Assembly: GCA_947371755.1 (NCBI GenBank)
Contig: CANBQT010000010.1
Coordinates: 1-64,000, forward strand
DNA length: 64,000 nucleotides
Direction of reading: 5' to 3'
Source: Chitinophagaceae bacterium
GTDB taxonomy: Bacteria; Bacteroidota; Bacteroidia; Chitinophagales; Chitinophagaceae
Shown here: piece by piece, positions 1-9,276 of the stretch
Layout of the letters: each line of letters begins with the position of its first letter
Position numbering within the stretch: position 1 is the stretch's first letter
The notes under the pieces: generated by a model
What the model saw: only the letters and a program-made list of their open reading frames with translations
What the model was told of the DNA's origin: nothing
Databases searched by the model: none
Position numbers and translations under genes: made by a program

Positions 1-1146
1 CAAGAACTATTTTATCTGGCAGTAATGGGAGAGCAAGAGATGTATACCTCCAGTTTCGTAAGTGGCATCTATCCTCGAATATTTCAAAAAATGTCTCATC
101 CTAATGCAGATAGTTTATTGCTATCGGTAAATGATGATTATTTTAAAAAGTTCATAAAAATCGCAGCTACTTATAATACACTCGATGACCTATTAAAAAA
201 AATGGATTCTGTTTCCTCAGTTAAAAGAATGAAACATTTTGTTGATGGGTTAGAGCATAGCAATAATTTGGAAGAAGTAGTGGATGTGGTAGATTCTTAT
301 GCCAGTATTTATCAACCTTCCTTACGTACCCTAATTTTGGAGGAAGTGCAAAAGGAGTTAAATAGAAATACAGTAAAAAATAACAATCGGGGAATTAAAA
401 TTTATCAGTTGATGCAAGATTTATTTTTGTCAATTGATACAGCAAATCATATCGATCTGTCGGCAAAATTTGGCATTGCGCCTGTATATACCATGCCGTT
501 GAAAAGATTGCAGGATAGTTTAGGAAGGGTAGTAATGCAATTGTTTTTTTATGGTGATAAAGATGGTGCTAATATTTTCGCTGCTTTTGTAGAAGGATTT
601 CAGAATGGGAAGTGGAGAATTCAATACAAACCAGAATGGGTTGAGATCTCTGCACGAAAGGGAGTGCCAATCACCATTTTTGCAAATCGTCCTCTCGATG
701 CAGAAAAAGATCTGGACGATAAAGCGCAAATAAGTCTAAGTAATTATTTAAAATCGCAAGAGCTTCAACCTTCCATTGTAATCCATCGGGGCCATAGTTA
801 TTACCTTAGTTCTACCATTGAAAAATTAGCATCTTCTGCTCAATTAGTAATCTTGGGCGGATGTGGGGGATACCAAAATTTAAATGAGATTTTGGAAATT
901 TGTCCGGATGCGCATATCATTTCAACCAAACAAATGGGAACGGGTGTTATCAATAAAGGGCTCATTAATGAGATCAGTGAAAAATTACGATTGTCTCAAG
1001 ACCTAGACTGGCCAGTATTATGGAACGATTTGGCAAAACAAATCACCCTTCCAAAATTGAAAGAGGCATTTGAGGATTATATCCCTCCACATAAGAATTT
1101 AGGAGCCATTTTTATCATGGCTTTCAATAAAATGAATCGGAACTAA
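1..1146 (+). CDS. Unrecognised protein, 5' end outside window; possible clan CD (caspase-fold) peptidase-like C-terminal domain
   Basis: The frame is open from base 1, and eight sense codons precede the first in-frame ATG at 25, so the gene probably starts upstream. Numbering from ATG 25, the C-terminal half alternates predicted strands and helices. A hydrophobic strand leads to H254-R-G-H257, and a second leads to G-G-C280-G-G. This resembles the hydrophobic block / His-Gly / hydrophobic block / Cys layout of clan CD cysteine peptidases (caspase, gingipain, CHAT families). The His-Cys gap of 23-26 residues is shorter than usual for that clan, so the assignment is tentative. The N-terminal part is helical and unrecognised; no signal peptide is visible in the part present. 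The stop lies 5 bp from the convergent stop of the next gene. Confidence 0.55.
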   Translation, partial: QELFYLAVMGEQEMYTSSFVSGIYPRIFQKMSHPNADSLLLSVNDDYFKKFIKIAATYNTLDDLLKKMDSVSSVKRMKHFVDGLEHSNNLEEVVDVVDSYASIYQPSLRTLILEEVQKELNRNTVKNNNRGIKIYQLMQDLFLSIDTANHIDLSAKFGIAPVYTMPLKRLQDSLGRVVMQLFFYGDKDGANIFAAFVEGFQNGKWRIQYKPEWVEISARKGVPITIFANRPLDAEKDLDDKAQISLSNYLKSQELQPSIVIHRGHSYYLSSTIEKLASSAQLVILGGCGGYQNLNEILEICPDAHIISTKQMGTGVINKGLINEISEKLRLSQDLDWPVLWNDLAKQITLPKLKEAFEDYIPPHKNLGAIFIMAFNKMNRN

Positions 1147-1151
1147 TTGAT

Positions 1152-1418
1152 CTATTCGTCTTCCCAGTCTTCGTCAGCCTGATCTTCATCGAATAATAAT
1201 TCATAAGCCAATGCTTCTTCATCAGACAATTCTTCCAGGATCTCGAAAATGTTGTCATCCTTTTTTCTCCAATAAGTAACTTCCTCTTCTGCGTCATGCA
1301 GGATCAAAAACAAAGCAGCACTGGTTTCTAACATTGGCTGAACCAACACTAGTTCTTCCCCTTCATTTTCTGTGATGAGGTAGTATCTTCCGATGATTAA
1401 TTCTGAGTAGGTTGACAT
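1152..1418 (-). CDS. Small acidic conserved hypothetical protein (DUF1292-like)
   Basis: An 88-residue protein starting MSTYSELIIG; an upstream in-frame start at 1460 would add 14 unconvincing residues, so the ATG at 1418 is preferred. The first half is strand-rich (YYLITENEGEELVLVQP) and the tail is strongly acidic, ending EDQADEDWEDE. The size, the acidic tail and the 'nnEGEELVL' segment recall DUF1292/YrzB-type small proteins, but this is only a resemblance. It is cytoplasmic by composition. It is convergent with the gene to its left (5 bp between stops) and lies downstream of the metallo-hydrolase on the same strand. Function unknown. Confidence 0.6.
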   Translation of the reverse strand: MSTYSELIIGRYYLITENEGEELVLVQPMLETSAALFLILHDAEEEVTYWRKKDDNIFEILEELSDEEALAYELLFDEDQADEDWEDE

Positions 1419-1488
1419 ATAATCGATTTTGCACAAGTTCGTTCTTAATTGGCAGGCCAAGAAAACTATCTGATGAATGAATCATTAA

Positions 1489-2127
1489 TTATTGAAGAAA
1501 TGGGTTGTATTCCTTTTCATGGCCGATTTTTGTAGGTCGGCCATGTCCTGCATATACGATGGTTTCGTCGGGCAGGGTAAATAGTTGTTCCCGGATACTA
1601 TGCAATAATCCTTCTGAATCGCCCATCGGCAGGTCAGTTCTGCCAATGCTCTGAAAGAAAAGCACATCCCCGCCTATGACAAATCCCTGTTTTGGGCAAT
1701 AAAAACAGATACTCCCAGGAGAATGACCCGGTGCCAGGCGTATTTGAAGCTCATCTTTCCCAAGAAACACAGCATCGCCATGTTGTAAAAAATGCAAGGG
1801 ACCACTATAATTGGTAAACGGCATGCCCCACTTATCACCTGAAATGGGTGCCATAGTAAGCATCTGTTCTTCATTGGGATGTATAAAGAGTTCTAAGCCA
1901 TAAGTTTTATGCACCCAGTCGTTCCCGAAAACATGATCCAAATGACAGTGGGTATTGAGCAACTGAACTGGCTCAAGTTGCGTATCTTTTATAAACTTTT
2001 TTAACGTTTCTTGTTCCGCGTGGGAGTAACAACCAGGATCAATTATAATAGCTTTGTGGTCGTCGTTATACAGTACATAAGTGTTTTCCTGAATAGCGCT
2101 GAATGTAAAAACTTTAACATGTATCAT
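1489..2127 (-). CDS. MBL-fold metallo-hydrolase, glyoxalase II-like
   Basis: A 212-residue protein with the metallo-beta-lactamase motif T-H60-C-H62-L-D64-H65, which binds two metal ions. Later ligands are visible at APGHSPGS (His), GGDVLF (Asp) and YAGHGRPT (His). This is the compact YcbL/GloB-like layout without the C-terminal helical domain of classical glyoxalase II. Family knowledge suggests thioester hydrolysis (for example S-lactoylglutathione-like substrates), but the true substrate cannot be read from sequence. No signal peptide, so cytoplasmic. It is divergent from the outer-membrane gene at 2190, with 62 bp between the starts. Confidence 0.88.
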   Translation of the reverse strand: MIHVKVFTFSAIQENTYVLYNDDHKAIIIDPGCYSHAEQETLKKFIKDTQLEPVQLLNTHCHLDHVFGNDWVHKTYGLELFIHPNEEQMLTMAPISGDKWGMPFTNYSGPLHFLQHGDAVFLGKDELQIRLAPGHSPGSICFYCPKQGFVIGGDVLFFQSIGRTDLPMGDSEGLLHSIREQLFTLPDETIVYAGHGRPTKIGHEKEYNPFLQ

Positions 2128-2189
2128 AATTGTATTTTTATGTTGCTTTTAAAGCTAAATGACTAATTTTAAAATACTAAAGTTCGGAT

Positions 2190-5100
2190 ATGCATTTCAA
2201 TAGAATGAATAAGTGGTTTCTTTTAATAGGTTTTCTTTTACCCCTATTTTCCTTAGCACAGGTGAACTCTGTACTTTTTGGAAAAAACAGGATCCAGCAT
2301 AAAAAGTTCGCTTGGAAGTTTTATCAATCTCCCAATTTTAACACCTACACTTCTCAAGGGGGTGTTGAATTAGGAAAGTTTGTTGCCCAGGCTGCTGAGG
2401 AAGAATTGCCAACTATCGAAAATTTTACTGAATACTCCTTACAACGACGTGCAAATATCGTGGTATATAATAACTATAACGACTATAAAAGCAGCAATAT
2501 TGGATTGGGGATGGATTGGCAGAATTCAGGAGGATTAACCAAACTGGTAAATAATAAAATTGTTGTTTATTACGATGGGAACCACGAACACCTGAAAAGA
2601 AGTATCCGCGAGGGCATAGCGAAGGTGCTTACTGATAATTTACTTTTTGGGGATGATATTGGAGAGTTTGCAAGCAATCAGGCATTATTGGACTTGCCTA
2701 AATGGTTGGTAGATGGATATGTAGCGTACACAGCTGAACCATGGAGTGTAGAAAAAGATGATGCATTAAAGAGTGCCATGTTGGGGGGCAGTTATAATTC
2801 GTTTTATCAATTTGCATTTGATAAACCCGTACTTGCTGGAAATGCCTTTTGGTATTATTTCGGAGAAAAATATCGAAAGGAAAATATTACATACATGCTT
2901 TACTTATCTCGCGTGTATAAAAACATCAATAGTGCAGCATTACGTATTTGTAAAATTAAATTTAAAGACGTACTGAGTGAGTTCATGCAGTACGAACAGG
3001 ATAAATATATCAAGGATATCAGGGGTAGAAGAAATGCACCTAAAGGGCAATTAAATATTACAGAAGATATATCTAAGAACGATTATTTTAAATTTCAGGC
3101 TAACCCAACACCGAAGAGTAATACCTATGCGGTTGTTGAATTTAAACAAGGAATTTATAGTGTTAAGTATTATGAGAACTTTTATAATGCTAAAACCCTT
3201 TTTTCACAAGGTGTTCGTACCTATCAGGGTGATGTCAATCCTAATTATCCAATCATGGCATGGGATGGGAAGGGCAGTCGTTTATTAGTGATTTACTGGC
3301 AAGATGGAAAAGTTAAAATGTTTGTGTACGATGCCATCGCGCATTATAAAAAATATAAACAAACTATTGAAGGACTTGATCAGGTTTTAGATGCATCTTT
3401 TATGTTAGATGCCAATACAATTGTTTTAAGTGGGGTGAAGAACGGACATTCAGACATCTTTACCTATAAAATTGAAGAGAACAAATTATTACAAGTAACC
3501 AATGACGTATACGATGATTTGGATCCAAGCTTTGTAGCTTTTCCTAATCGGACTGGTATTATTTTTTCTTCCAATCGTCCCAACCCTAATGCCGCTAGTG
3601 CAGATACTGTTTTACCAGGTCGTCATCCATTTAATATTTATTTGATTGATGGGATGGGTGGTTCTAGTCAGTTTTCTCAATTGACAAATCAAACATTTGG
3701 TAATGCGCGTTCACCCATGCAGTATAACGGCACTCACTTTACTTTTGTTTCTGATCAAAATGGAATCAAAAACAGATGGGCTGGATTTTTTGCAACTGCA
3801 AGAAATGGGGTTGATACTTTATATTATATAGGGGATCAGGTTTTGCACAACCCCTCTAATAGTGAATTTGATAGTACACTAGTGGCCTGGCGCAAAAATG
3901 AACCCGATAGTGTGAGTTACTTCCAGGTTTACAGAGACTCTACTTATACTTTTCCTATTACCAATTATCAGAGTTCTCTATTAGAAACTAGAATAGCAGG
4001 GAATAATGGTCAGGTTAGTGAAGTGAGGCAGGAGGGAGACTTTAAATTTCTTTATAAGCTTAAGGTCGATTCCATCGCACTTAAGAGAAGAAATGTAAAT
4101 CCTAAGCCTACCGATTATATGAAAAAAATGGTGGATGCCAAAAGAGCTGCAGAGGGCAAAGCTATTTTCTATAATAATCAGCAGGTTGTTGCACCAGCAA
4201 AAAAAGCAGATAGCGATATTTTTCAATCAGAGTTTGCTGATGAGAAGCAAGATACTTTGGCTACACAAAATTTGATCAAAAACGCAGCGCGGGCTTCTAC
4301 ACTGAGCAAAGCAAAACTCTTTGATTATCGGATGAAGTTCAGTAGCGATTATGTGTTGGCGGGATTCACAAATAATGTGCTCATCAATAGATATCAGCCT
4401 TATGCAGGTGGAGCTGGACCAATTCAATTGAATAATGGTAATGATTTGAATTTGACCTTTCGGGTGGGTACCAGTGACCTGTTCGAAGACATTAAATTTG
4501 TAGGTGGGTTTAGATTTGGAACAAACCTGAAAGACAAAGATGTGTTCATGAGTTTCCAAAATTATCGCAAACGTTTGGATTGGGGAATCACCTATTATAG
4601 AAGTAATGTAACAAATTTCTATGCCAGTAATTTCAACAACGAACTGTTCACCAATCTATTCCAGGCAAATTTTTCTTATCCTTTAAATGAGGTAAAAAGT
4701 TTACGTGCAACAATTGCTCTGAGAACTGATCGTGGTGTTTTGAAATCTTATGATAATTATTCCGGGTATCCTGATCCTGCAGCTTTGGGAGTAAAGGACA
4801 CGGTATCGAAATATGCTCTTACAAGATTTGAGTATGTGCACGATAATAGCATTAACCCTACACAGAATATCTGGAATGGACTGCGCTATAAAATTTATAT
4901 GGATGTAAATATGCCGGTGTATAATGCTGGCGCAGGCGAAGGTAAATTCACTTTTAATTTTGGTGTGGATGCTCGCAGATATATTAAGATCTATCGCAAT
5001 TTTATTTGGGCTGGAAGAGCAGCTGCAGATTTTTCCTGGGGAAATCAAAAGATAATTTATTATCTGGGTGGAGTAGACGGATGGATTGGACCTAAGTTCA

Positions 5101-5567
5101 ATAATAATCCACCAGCAGCAGATCAAACTTACGCTTTCCAATCGCTCGCAGTGAATATGCGAGGTTATAGCCAGAATATTGCCAATGGTAATAATGCCTT
5201 TGTGTTGAATAGTGAATTCAGGTTACCCGTATTTGCTACACTGATCAATAGACCTATCAATAACGCCTTCCTTCGTAACTTCCAATTGATTCAATTCATT
5301 GATCTTGGTTCGGCCTGGAATGGTAGATACAATGGTATAAAAAGACCGGGTCAGTATATTCAGCAATTGGATGCTACTGGATATCCAACGAGCAATGTGG
5401 CTGTTAGGATTGATGCTGGTGGTCTTGGGCCTTTTGCAGGGGGATACGGTTTTGGTATACGCAGTACATTACTCGGATACTTTATGAAACTAGATGCTGC
5501 ATGGCCAATGAAGGGAGTATTTGTGGGCAAACCAGTATGGTATTTCGCCCTTGGATTTGATTTCTAA
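2190..5567 (+). CDS. Large outer-membrane protein: TolB-like beta-propeller plus C-terminal beta-barrel
   Basis: A 1125-residue protein. A signal peptide (MNKWFLLIGFLLPLFSLAQ) begins at the in-frame ATG at 2205, which may be the true start rather than 2190. After it comes an N-terminal domain with a DLPKWLVDGYVAY segment reminiscent of peptidase-MA-like domains but without a HExxH. The middle (about residues 310-560) has TolB/PD40-like repeats such as 'DLDPSFVAFPNRTGIIFSSNRP'-type units. The last 380 residues are strand-rich, and the protein ends in Phe (GFDF), as expected for a barrel inserted by the BAM machinery. Such proteins are often labelled 'translocation protein TolB' in Bacteroidota. 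It is followed 57 bp later by another outer-membrane protein on the same strand. The function is not known; a surface role is inferred. Confidence 0.75.
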   Translation: MHFNRMNKWFLLIGFLLPLFSLAQVNSVLFGKNRIQHKKFAWKFYQSPNFNTYTSQGGVELGKFVAQAAEEELPTIENFTEYSLQRRANIVVYNNYNDYKSSNIGLGMDWQNSGGLTKLVNNKIVVYYDGNHEHLKRSIREGIAKVLTDNLLFGDDIGEFASNQALLDLPKWLVDGYVAYTAEPWSVEKDDALKSAMLGGSYNSFYQFAFDKPVLAGNAFWYYFGEKYRKENITYMLYLSRVYKNINSAALRICKIKFKDVLSEFMQYEQDKYIKDIRGRRNAPKGQLNITEDISKNDYFKFQANPTPKSNTYAVVEFKQGIYSVKYYENFYNAKTLFSQGVRTYQGDVNPNYPIMAWDGKGSRLLVIYWQDGKVKMFVYDAIAHYKKYKQTIEGLDQVLDASFMLDANTIVLSGVKNGHSDIFTYKIEENKLLQVTNDVYDDLDPSFVAFPNRTGIIFSSNRPNPNAASADTVLPGRHPFNIYLIDGMGGSSQFSQLTNQTFGNARSPMQYNGTHFTFVSDQNGIKNRWAGFFATARNGVDTLYYIGDQVLHNPSNSEFDSTLVAWRKNEPDSVSYFQVYRDSTYTFPITNYQSSLLETRIAGNNGQVSEVRQEGDFKFLYKLKVDSIALKRRNVNPKPTDYMKKMVDAKRAAEGKAIFYNNQQVVAPAKKADSDIFQSEFADEKQDTLATQNLIKNAARASTLSKAKLFDYRMKFSSDYVLAGFTNNVLINRYQPYAGGAGPIQLNNGNDLNLTFRVGTSDLFEDIKFVGGFRFGTNLKDKDVFMSFQNYRKRLDWGITYYRSNVTNFYASNFNNELFTNLFQANFSYPLNEVKSLRATIALRTDRGVLKSYDNYSGYPDPAALGVKDTVSKYALTRFEYVHDNSINPTQNIWNGLRYKIYMDVNMPVYNAGAGEGKFTFNFGVDARRYIKIYRNFIWAGRAAADFSWGNQKIIYYLGGVDGWIGPKFNNNPPAADQTYAFQSLAVNMRGYSQNIANGNNAFVLNSEFRLPVFATLINRPINNAFLRNFQLIQFIDLGSAWNGRYNGIKRPGQYIQQLDATGYPTSNVAVRIDAGGLGPFAGGYGFGIRSTLLGYFMKLDAAWPMKGVFVGKPVWYFALGFDF

Positions 5568-5611
5568 AGAGTATTAACGTTATTATAAGTCCTAAAACCT
5601 GATACATCTGT

Positions 5612-5619
5612 TACCTTTG
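5612..5619 (+). promoter_or_regulatory. Bacteroidota -7 box TACCTTTG upstream of the DUF5686 gene
   Basis: Perfect TAnnTTTG match. It ends 5 bases before the ATG at 5625, so the transcript would start at or next to the start codon. I see no convincing TTG at the expected -33 distance. Confidence 0.5.
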
Positions 5620-5624
5620 GGCCA

Positions 5625-8120
5625 ATGGTCTCGAATATAAAATCCGTTTTATTACTCTGCACATTGATCCTGTGTTCGATAATTTTACCGGCACAAAATA
5701 AAAGGTTGTCGGGTGTTGTAAAAGATAAACAAAGCGATGAACCGATCCCTTTTGCATCTGTTGTTTTCAAATTATCTAAAAAAGGTGTACTAACCGATTC
5801 GGCGGGAAGATTTTCTGTTGATTTTGATGGAGTGAAAAATACAGACTCTATTACTGTGCAAAGTGTAGGTTATAAAACCTTGATTTTACCAGTTAATTCA
5901 TTTAAAGATTCTAACTCAGTTGCTACTTTTAAAATTGAAGTATTGCCTCCCTCGGGTGAGGCTGTGGTAAAAAGTAAATATAATAGGGCATTATGGTTTT
6001 GGAAAAAAATCATGGCTAATAAGGATAAGAATAATCGCACACGTTGGGATAATTATTCATATGAGATCTATAATAAAATTGAAATGGATCTTAATAATGT
6101 GAAGAAGGAAAAACTGCAGAAAAATTTAATTACTAAGCCACTCAGTTTTGTGTTGAGTTATATTGATACTTCGGAAGAACATGTAGCTTATCTGCCAGTT
6201 TATTTATCTGAGACTTTATCAGATTATTATTATCAAAAAGATCCTCAGCGAATCCATGAAGTAATCAAGGCTACCCGAACCAATGGTGTTGAAAACGAAA
6301 GTTTGATTAAGGAATTAGGAGGCATGTATCAGAATGTAAATGTGTATAGCAATTTCATTCCGGTTTTTAATAAGGACTTTATTAGTCCTTTTAATTCCAA
6401 TGGCGATAATTATTATAAATTCAAATTGGCCGATACCGCTTATTTAAGAGGAAAGCGCTTGGTACATTTTCGCTTTTCTGCCAAAAGAAAAGGAGAGAAT
6501 ACCTTCGAAGGCGATTGTTGGGTAAATGATACAAGTTTTGCTTTACAAAAAGTTACCCTTCGCCCATCACCAGATGCCAATATTAATTTTATTGAAGGAT
6601 TATCCATTATCCAGGAATATCGCTTGATTAATGATTCTATTTGGTTTTTATATAAAGACCGGTTTGTGGCTGATATTGCTCCCCTTGGGAATGGAAAGTT
6701 AGGGATCAAGGGAAGAAAGACCGCTACTTATGAGCATGTAAAATTAAATGACAGCACCACTGTAAATGATATTGCTAAAACCCAAAAGATTCAGCAAGTA
6801 GATCTTGTTCCAAACACACAGGATCTTCCAGATTCTTTCTGGCAAAAAAACCGACACGAACAGCTCGATAAAAATGAAAAAGCAGTGTATGCAGTGCTGG
6901 ATACATTGAACAAAAACAAGACCTATTTATTTTATAAGAATACAGCAGAAGCCTTTATGAAGGGTACTTTTGATGTAGGGAATTTACGATTTGGTCCCTG
7001 GTATTATTGGGTGAGTGGCAACTATTGGGAAGGAGCAAGATTTAGATTTGATGTCTCTACCAATAGAGGCTTCCATAAAAAATTATTTCTTACAGGTTAT
7101 GCTGCCTATGGCACCAAAGATGGTTTGTTTAAAGGTGGGGGTGAAGTAAAATATTTATTTAATAAAGACTATTGGACATTCTTAAGTTTTAGATATAAAA
7201 ACGATCTGGATAATGGTCAGGTGAATTATGACCAATTAGGAACAGATAATCTTTTTGCTACCCTTTTCAGAAGGCCAGGAATCCCTTTTAAGTTTCAACA
7301 ATTAGAAAAGAAAGAATTAGAATTTTATAAAGAATCACCCAAAGGATTTGGTGTTGGTTTAACCCTCGTAAGTAAAAAATATGATGCATTATTAAATTTA
7401 CCAGGGAAAGAATTTTATACGCAAAAGGGAGCTGATCCATTTAATACTTTCGAGTCAGTTTTGCATTTTAGGTGGGCGCATTTAGAACGTAATCTGATCA
7501 CCAATTTCCATCGCCTAAGTTTGGGAAGTTTATATCCGATATTGGATTTAAAATATACCAAGGGATGGACAAATGTGTTGAACAGTAATTACGATTATCA
7601 TAAAATCGATTTCTCTATATCTCATTTATTCAAAGTGTCGCCTTACGGTGAAGTGCACTATAATTTCTTTGCTGGTAAAGTTATTGGAACCTTACCCTAT
7701 CAAATGCTGGATATTTTGCCAGGTAATGAAGTATACTATTATAGTCAGTTTAGTTTTAACCTCATGCAACGTTTCGAGTACCTGGCCGATCAGTATGCTG
7801 GTTTTAATGTAGAACACAATTTTGGTCCCGGAATCTTTAAATATATACCCATCACCAGGAAAATGAAGTTTCGTCAATTCTGGAGTGCTAAAGGAATTGT
7901 AGGAAGTTTAACTGATGCCAATAAGCAAATGAATTTTGTTGGTAATTACCCTTATCGCTCACTTGATAACAAACCATATATAGAGTTAGGTACCGGAGTT
8001 GACAATATTTTTAAATTCTTCCGAGTAGATTTTGTCTGGCGTGTTGCCTCACCAGCCCCAATTAATGGAGATTTGAGAGATAAGTTTGGAATGTTTGCCA
8101 GTTTCCGCTTCCAGTTCTAG
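5625..8120 (+). CDS. DUF5686 family outer-membrane protein with carboxypeptidase-like regulatory domain
   Basis: An 831-residue protein. It begins with a signal peptide (to about residue 24, ...LPAQ), then a carboxypeptidase-regulatory-like beta-sandwich (about 28-100; RLSGVVKDKQSDEPIPFASV) of the kind found at the N-terminus of SusC/TonB-dependent proteins. DUF5686 follows (NRTRWDNYSYEIYNKIEMD), then a long strand-rich C-terminus ending FRFQF, a typical barrel terminus. No TonB plug domain is evident. A TACCTTTG promoter box ends five bases before the ATG, so it may be transcribed separately from the preceding gene, probably as a leaderless mRNA. Its stop is one base from the convergent pyrD stop. 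Confidence 0.85.
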   Translation: MVSNIKSVLLLCTLILCSIILPAQNKRLSGVVKDKQSDEPIPFASVVFKLSKKGVLTDSAGRFSVDFDGVKNTDSITVQSVGYKTLILPVNSFKDSNSVATFKIEVLPPSGEAVVKSKYNRALWFWKKIMANKDKNNRTRWDNYSYEIYNKIEMDLNNVKKEKLQKNLITKPLSFVLSYIDTSEEHVAYLPVYLSETLSDYYYQKDPQRIHEVIKATRTNGVENESLIKELGGMYQNVNVYSNFIPVFNKDFISPFNSNGDNYYKFKLADTAYLRGKRLVHFRFSAKRKGENTFEGDCWVNDTSFALQKVTLRPSPDANINFIEGLSIIQEYRLINDSIWFLYKDRFVADIAPLGNGKLGIKGRKTATYEHVKLNDSTTVNDIAKTQKIQQVDLVPNTQDLPDSFWQKNRHEQLDKNEKAVYAVLDTLNKNKTYLFYKNTAEAFMKGTFDVGNLRFGPWYYWVSGNYWEGARFRFDVSTNRGFHKKLFLTGYAAYGTKDGLFKGGGEVKYLFNKDYWTFLSFRYKNDLDNGQVNYDQLGTDNLFATLFRRPGIPFKFQQLEKKELEFYKESPKGFGVGLTLVSKKYDALLNLPGKEFYTQKGADPFNTFESVLHFRWAHLERNLITNFHRLSLGSLYPILDLKYTKGWTNVLNSNYDYHKIDFSISHLFKVSPYGEVHYNFFAGKVIGTLPYQMLDILPGNEVYYYSQFSFNLMQRFEYLADQYAGFNVEHNFGPGIFKYIPITRKMKFRQFWSAKGIVGSLTDANKQMNFVGNYPYRSLDNKPYIELGTGVDNIFKFFRVDFVWRVASPAPINGDLRDKFGMFASFRFQF

Positions 8121-8121
8121 T

Positions 8122-9177
8122 TTATTGAGCTGCTAGATAAGTACAAATATTTTTAACAATAGCAGGTCCTTCATAAATAAAACCTGTCCACACCTGAATT
8201 AAAGCAGCACCGGCATTTAATTTTTCCTGTGCATCTGCACCTGTAAAAATTCCACCACTTGCAATAATGGGAATTTGTCCGTTGGTATTTCTATGAAGAT
8301 AACTTACCACTTCGGTAGATTTAGCAGTAATGGGTTTGCCGCTTAAACCTCCAGCCCCAATGGCTAATACATCATTGGAAGAGGTTATAAGGTTTGAGCG
8401 ACTGATTGTTGTATTTGTTGCAACCAAACCACTCAATTTTGTTTCAAATGATAATGATACAATATCGGCTAACTGTTCTTCTGTTAAATCAGGTGCTATT
8501 TTTAAAAGCAATGGTTTGGGTTTCGCCATTCCTTGATTGATATGTTGAAGATTGGCAAGAATTTTTGTCAATGAATCTTTCTCTTGTAATTCGCGAAGAC
8601 CGGGTGTATTTGGCGAACTTACGTTTACTACGAAATAATCTACCGTATCAAATAATTCCCGAAAACAGATTTCATAATCCTTCCAGGCATCTTCGTTTGG
8701 AGTAATTTTATTTTTACCAATATTTCCACCCACAATCATCTTTCCACCAATCTTATCGTTCTTGGTATTATTCCAATCAATTAAGCGCTGTTTTGCTTGC
8801 AATACACCTAGATTATTAAACCCCATCCGATTGATTAAACCTTTATCCTTAGGTAAACGAAATAGTCGCGGTTGTTCATTGCCATCTTGAGCTTTTGGGG
8901 TTACGGTTCCAATTTCTACAAATCCAAAACCCAGGCAAGCCAGTTCCTTTAAATAGCTTGCATTTTTATCGAATCCCGCCCCTAATCCGACTGGATTGGT
9001 AAAACGTAAACCAAATACTTCTTTCTCTAGGCTGGTATCGGAAACAGCAAATTGTTTTTGAAGTAGTTGACAACCAATAGAAGTGGAACAAATCCCGTGC
9101 AAGGAATTCATTGAAAAATGGTGCATTTCTTCCGGCGGAAAATTAAAAAGTAGATTGCGCAGAATAGGATAGATCAT
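8122..9177 (-). CDS. pyrD: Dihydroorotate dehydrogenase (quinone), class 2
   Basis: A 351-residue protein that oxidises dihydroorotate to orotate in pyrimidine synthesis and passes electrons to membrane quinone. The N-terminal amphipathic segment (MIYPILRNLLFNFPPEEMHHFSM) is the membrane-association extension of class 2 enzymes. FMN-binding elements include TNPVGLGAGFDKNA. NVSSPNTPGLRELQ contains the catalytic-base Ser typical of class 2 (class 1 has Cys). ASGGIFTGADA is the C-terminal phosphate-binding loop. Length is normal. It stands alone; a TATCTTTG box lies four bases before the ATG. Convergent with DUF5686. Confidence 0.96.
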   Translation of the reverse strand: MIYPILRNLLFNFPPEEMHHFSMNSLHGICSTSIGCQLLQKQFAVSDTSLEKEVFGLRFTNPVGLGAGFDKNASYLKELACLGFGFVEIGTVTPKAQDGNEQPRLFRLPKDKGLINRMGFNNLGVLQAKQRLIDWNNTKNDKIGGKMIVGGNIGKNKITPNEDAWKDYEICFRELFDTVDYFVVNVSSPNTPGLRELQEKDSLTKILANLQHINQGMAKPKPLLLKIAPDLTEEQLADIVSLSFETKLSGLVATNTTISRSNLITSSNDVLAIGAGGLSGKPITAKSTEVVSYLHRNTNGQIPIIASGGIFTGADAQEKLNAGAALIQVWTGFIYEGPAIVKNICTYLAAQ

Positions 9178-9181
9178 GCTG

Positions 9182-9189
9182 CAAAGATA
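9182..9189 (-). promoter_or_regulatory. -7 box TATCTTTG before pyrD
   Basis: Reads TATCTTTG on the minus strand, four bases before the pyrD ATG at 9177. Transcription would begin at about the start codon (leaderless). Confidence 0.5.
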
Positions 9190-9247
9190 AAGCAGGGCAG
9201 CGGGTAAAAAATAATAGTTGCATAAACAACTTTTATTTAATTTTCCC

Positions 9248-9255
9248 TACATTTG
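9248..9255 (+). promoter_or_regulatory. -7 box TACATTTG upstream of the thiolase
   Basis: Matches TAnnTTTG and ends 21 bases before the ATG at 9277. It overlaps an in-frame TTG at 9253 and so argues for 9277 as the true start. A TTG at 9218 is somewhat too far away for the usual -33 spacing. Confidence 0.45.
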
Positions 9256-9276
9256 AAGAGATTAAAAGAAAATGTC

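Noticed and set aside
3981-5141. Several minus-strand open frames opposite the large outer-membrane gene
   Set aside because: Shadows of a long coding frame; no signal sequences, motifs or start context.
9253-9276. TTG start for the thiolase
   Set aside because: Falls on the -7 promoter box; the ATG at 9277 gives the standard thiolase N-terminus.
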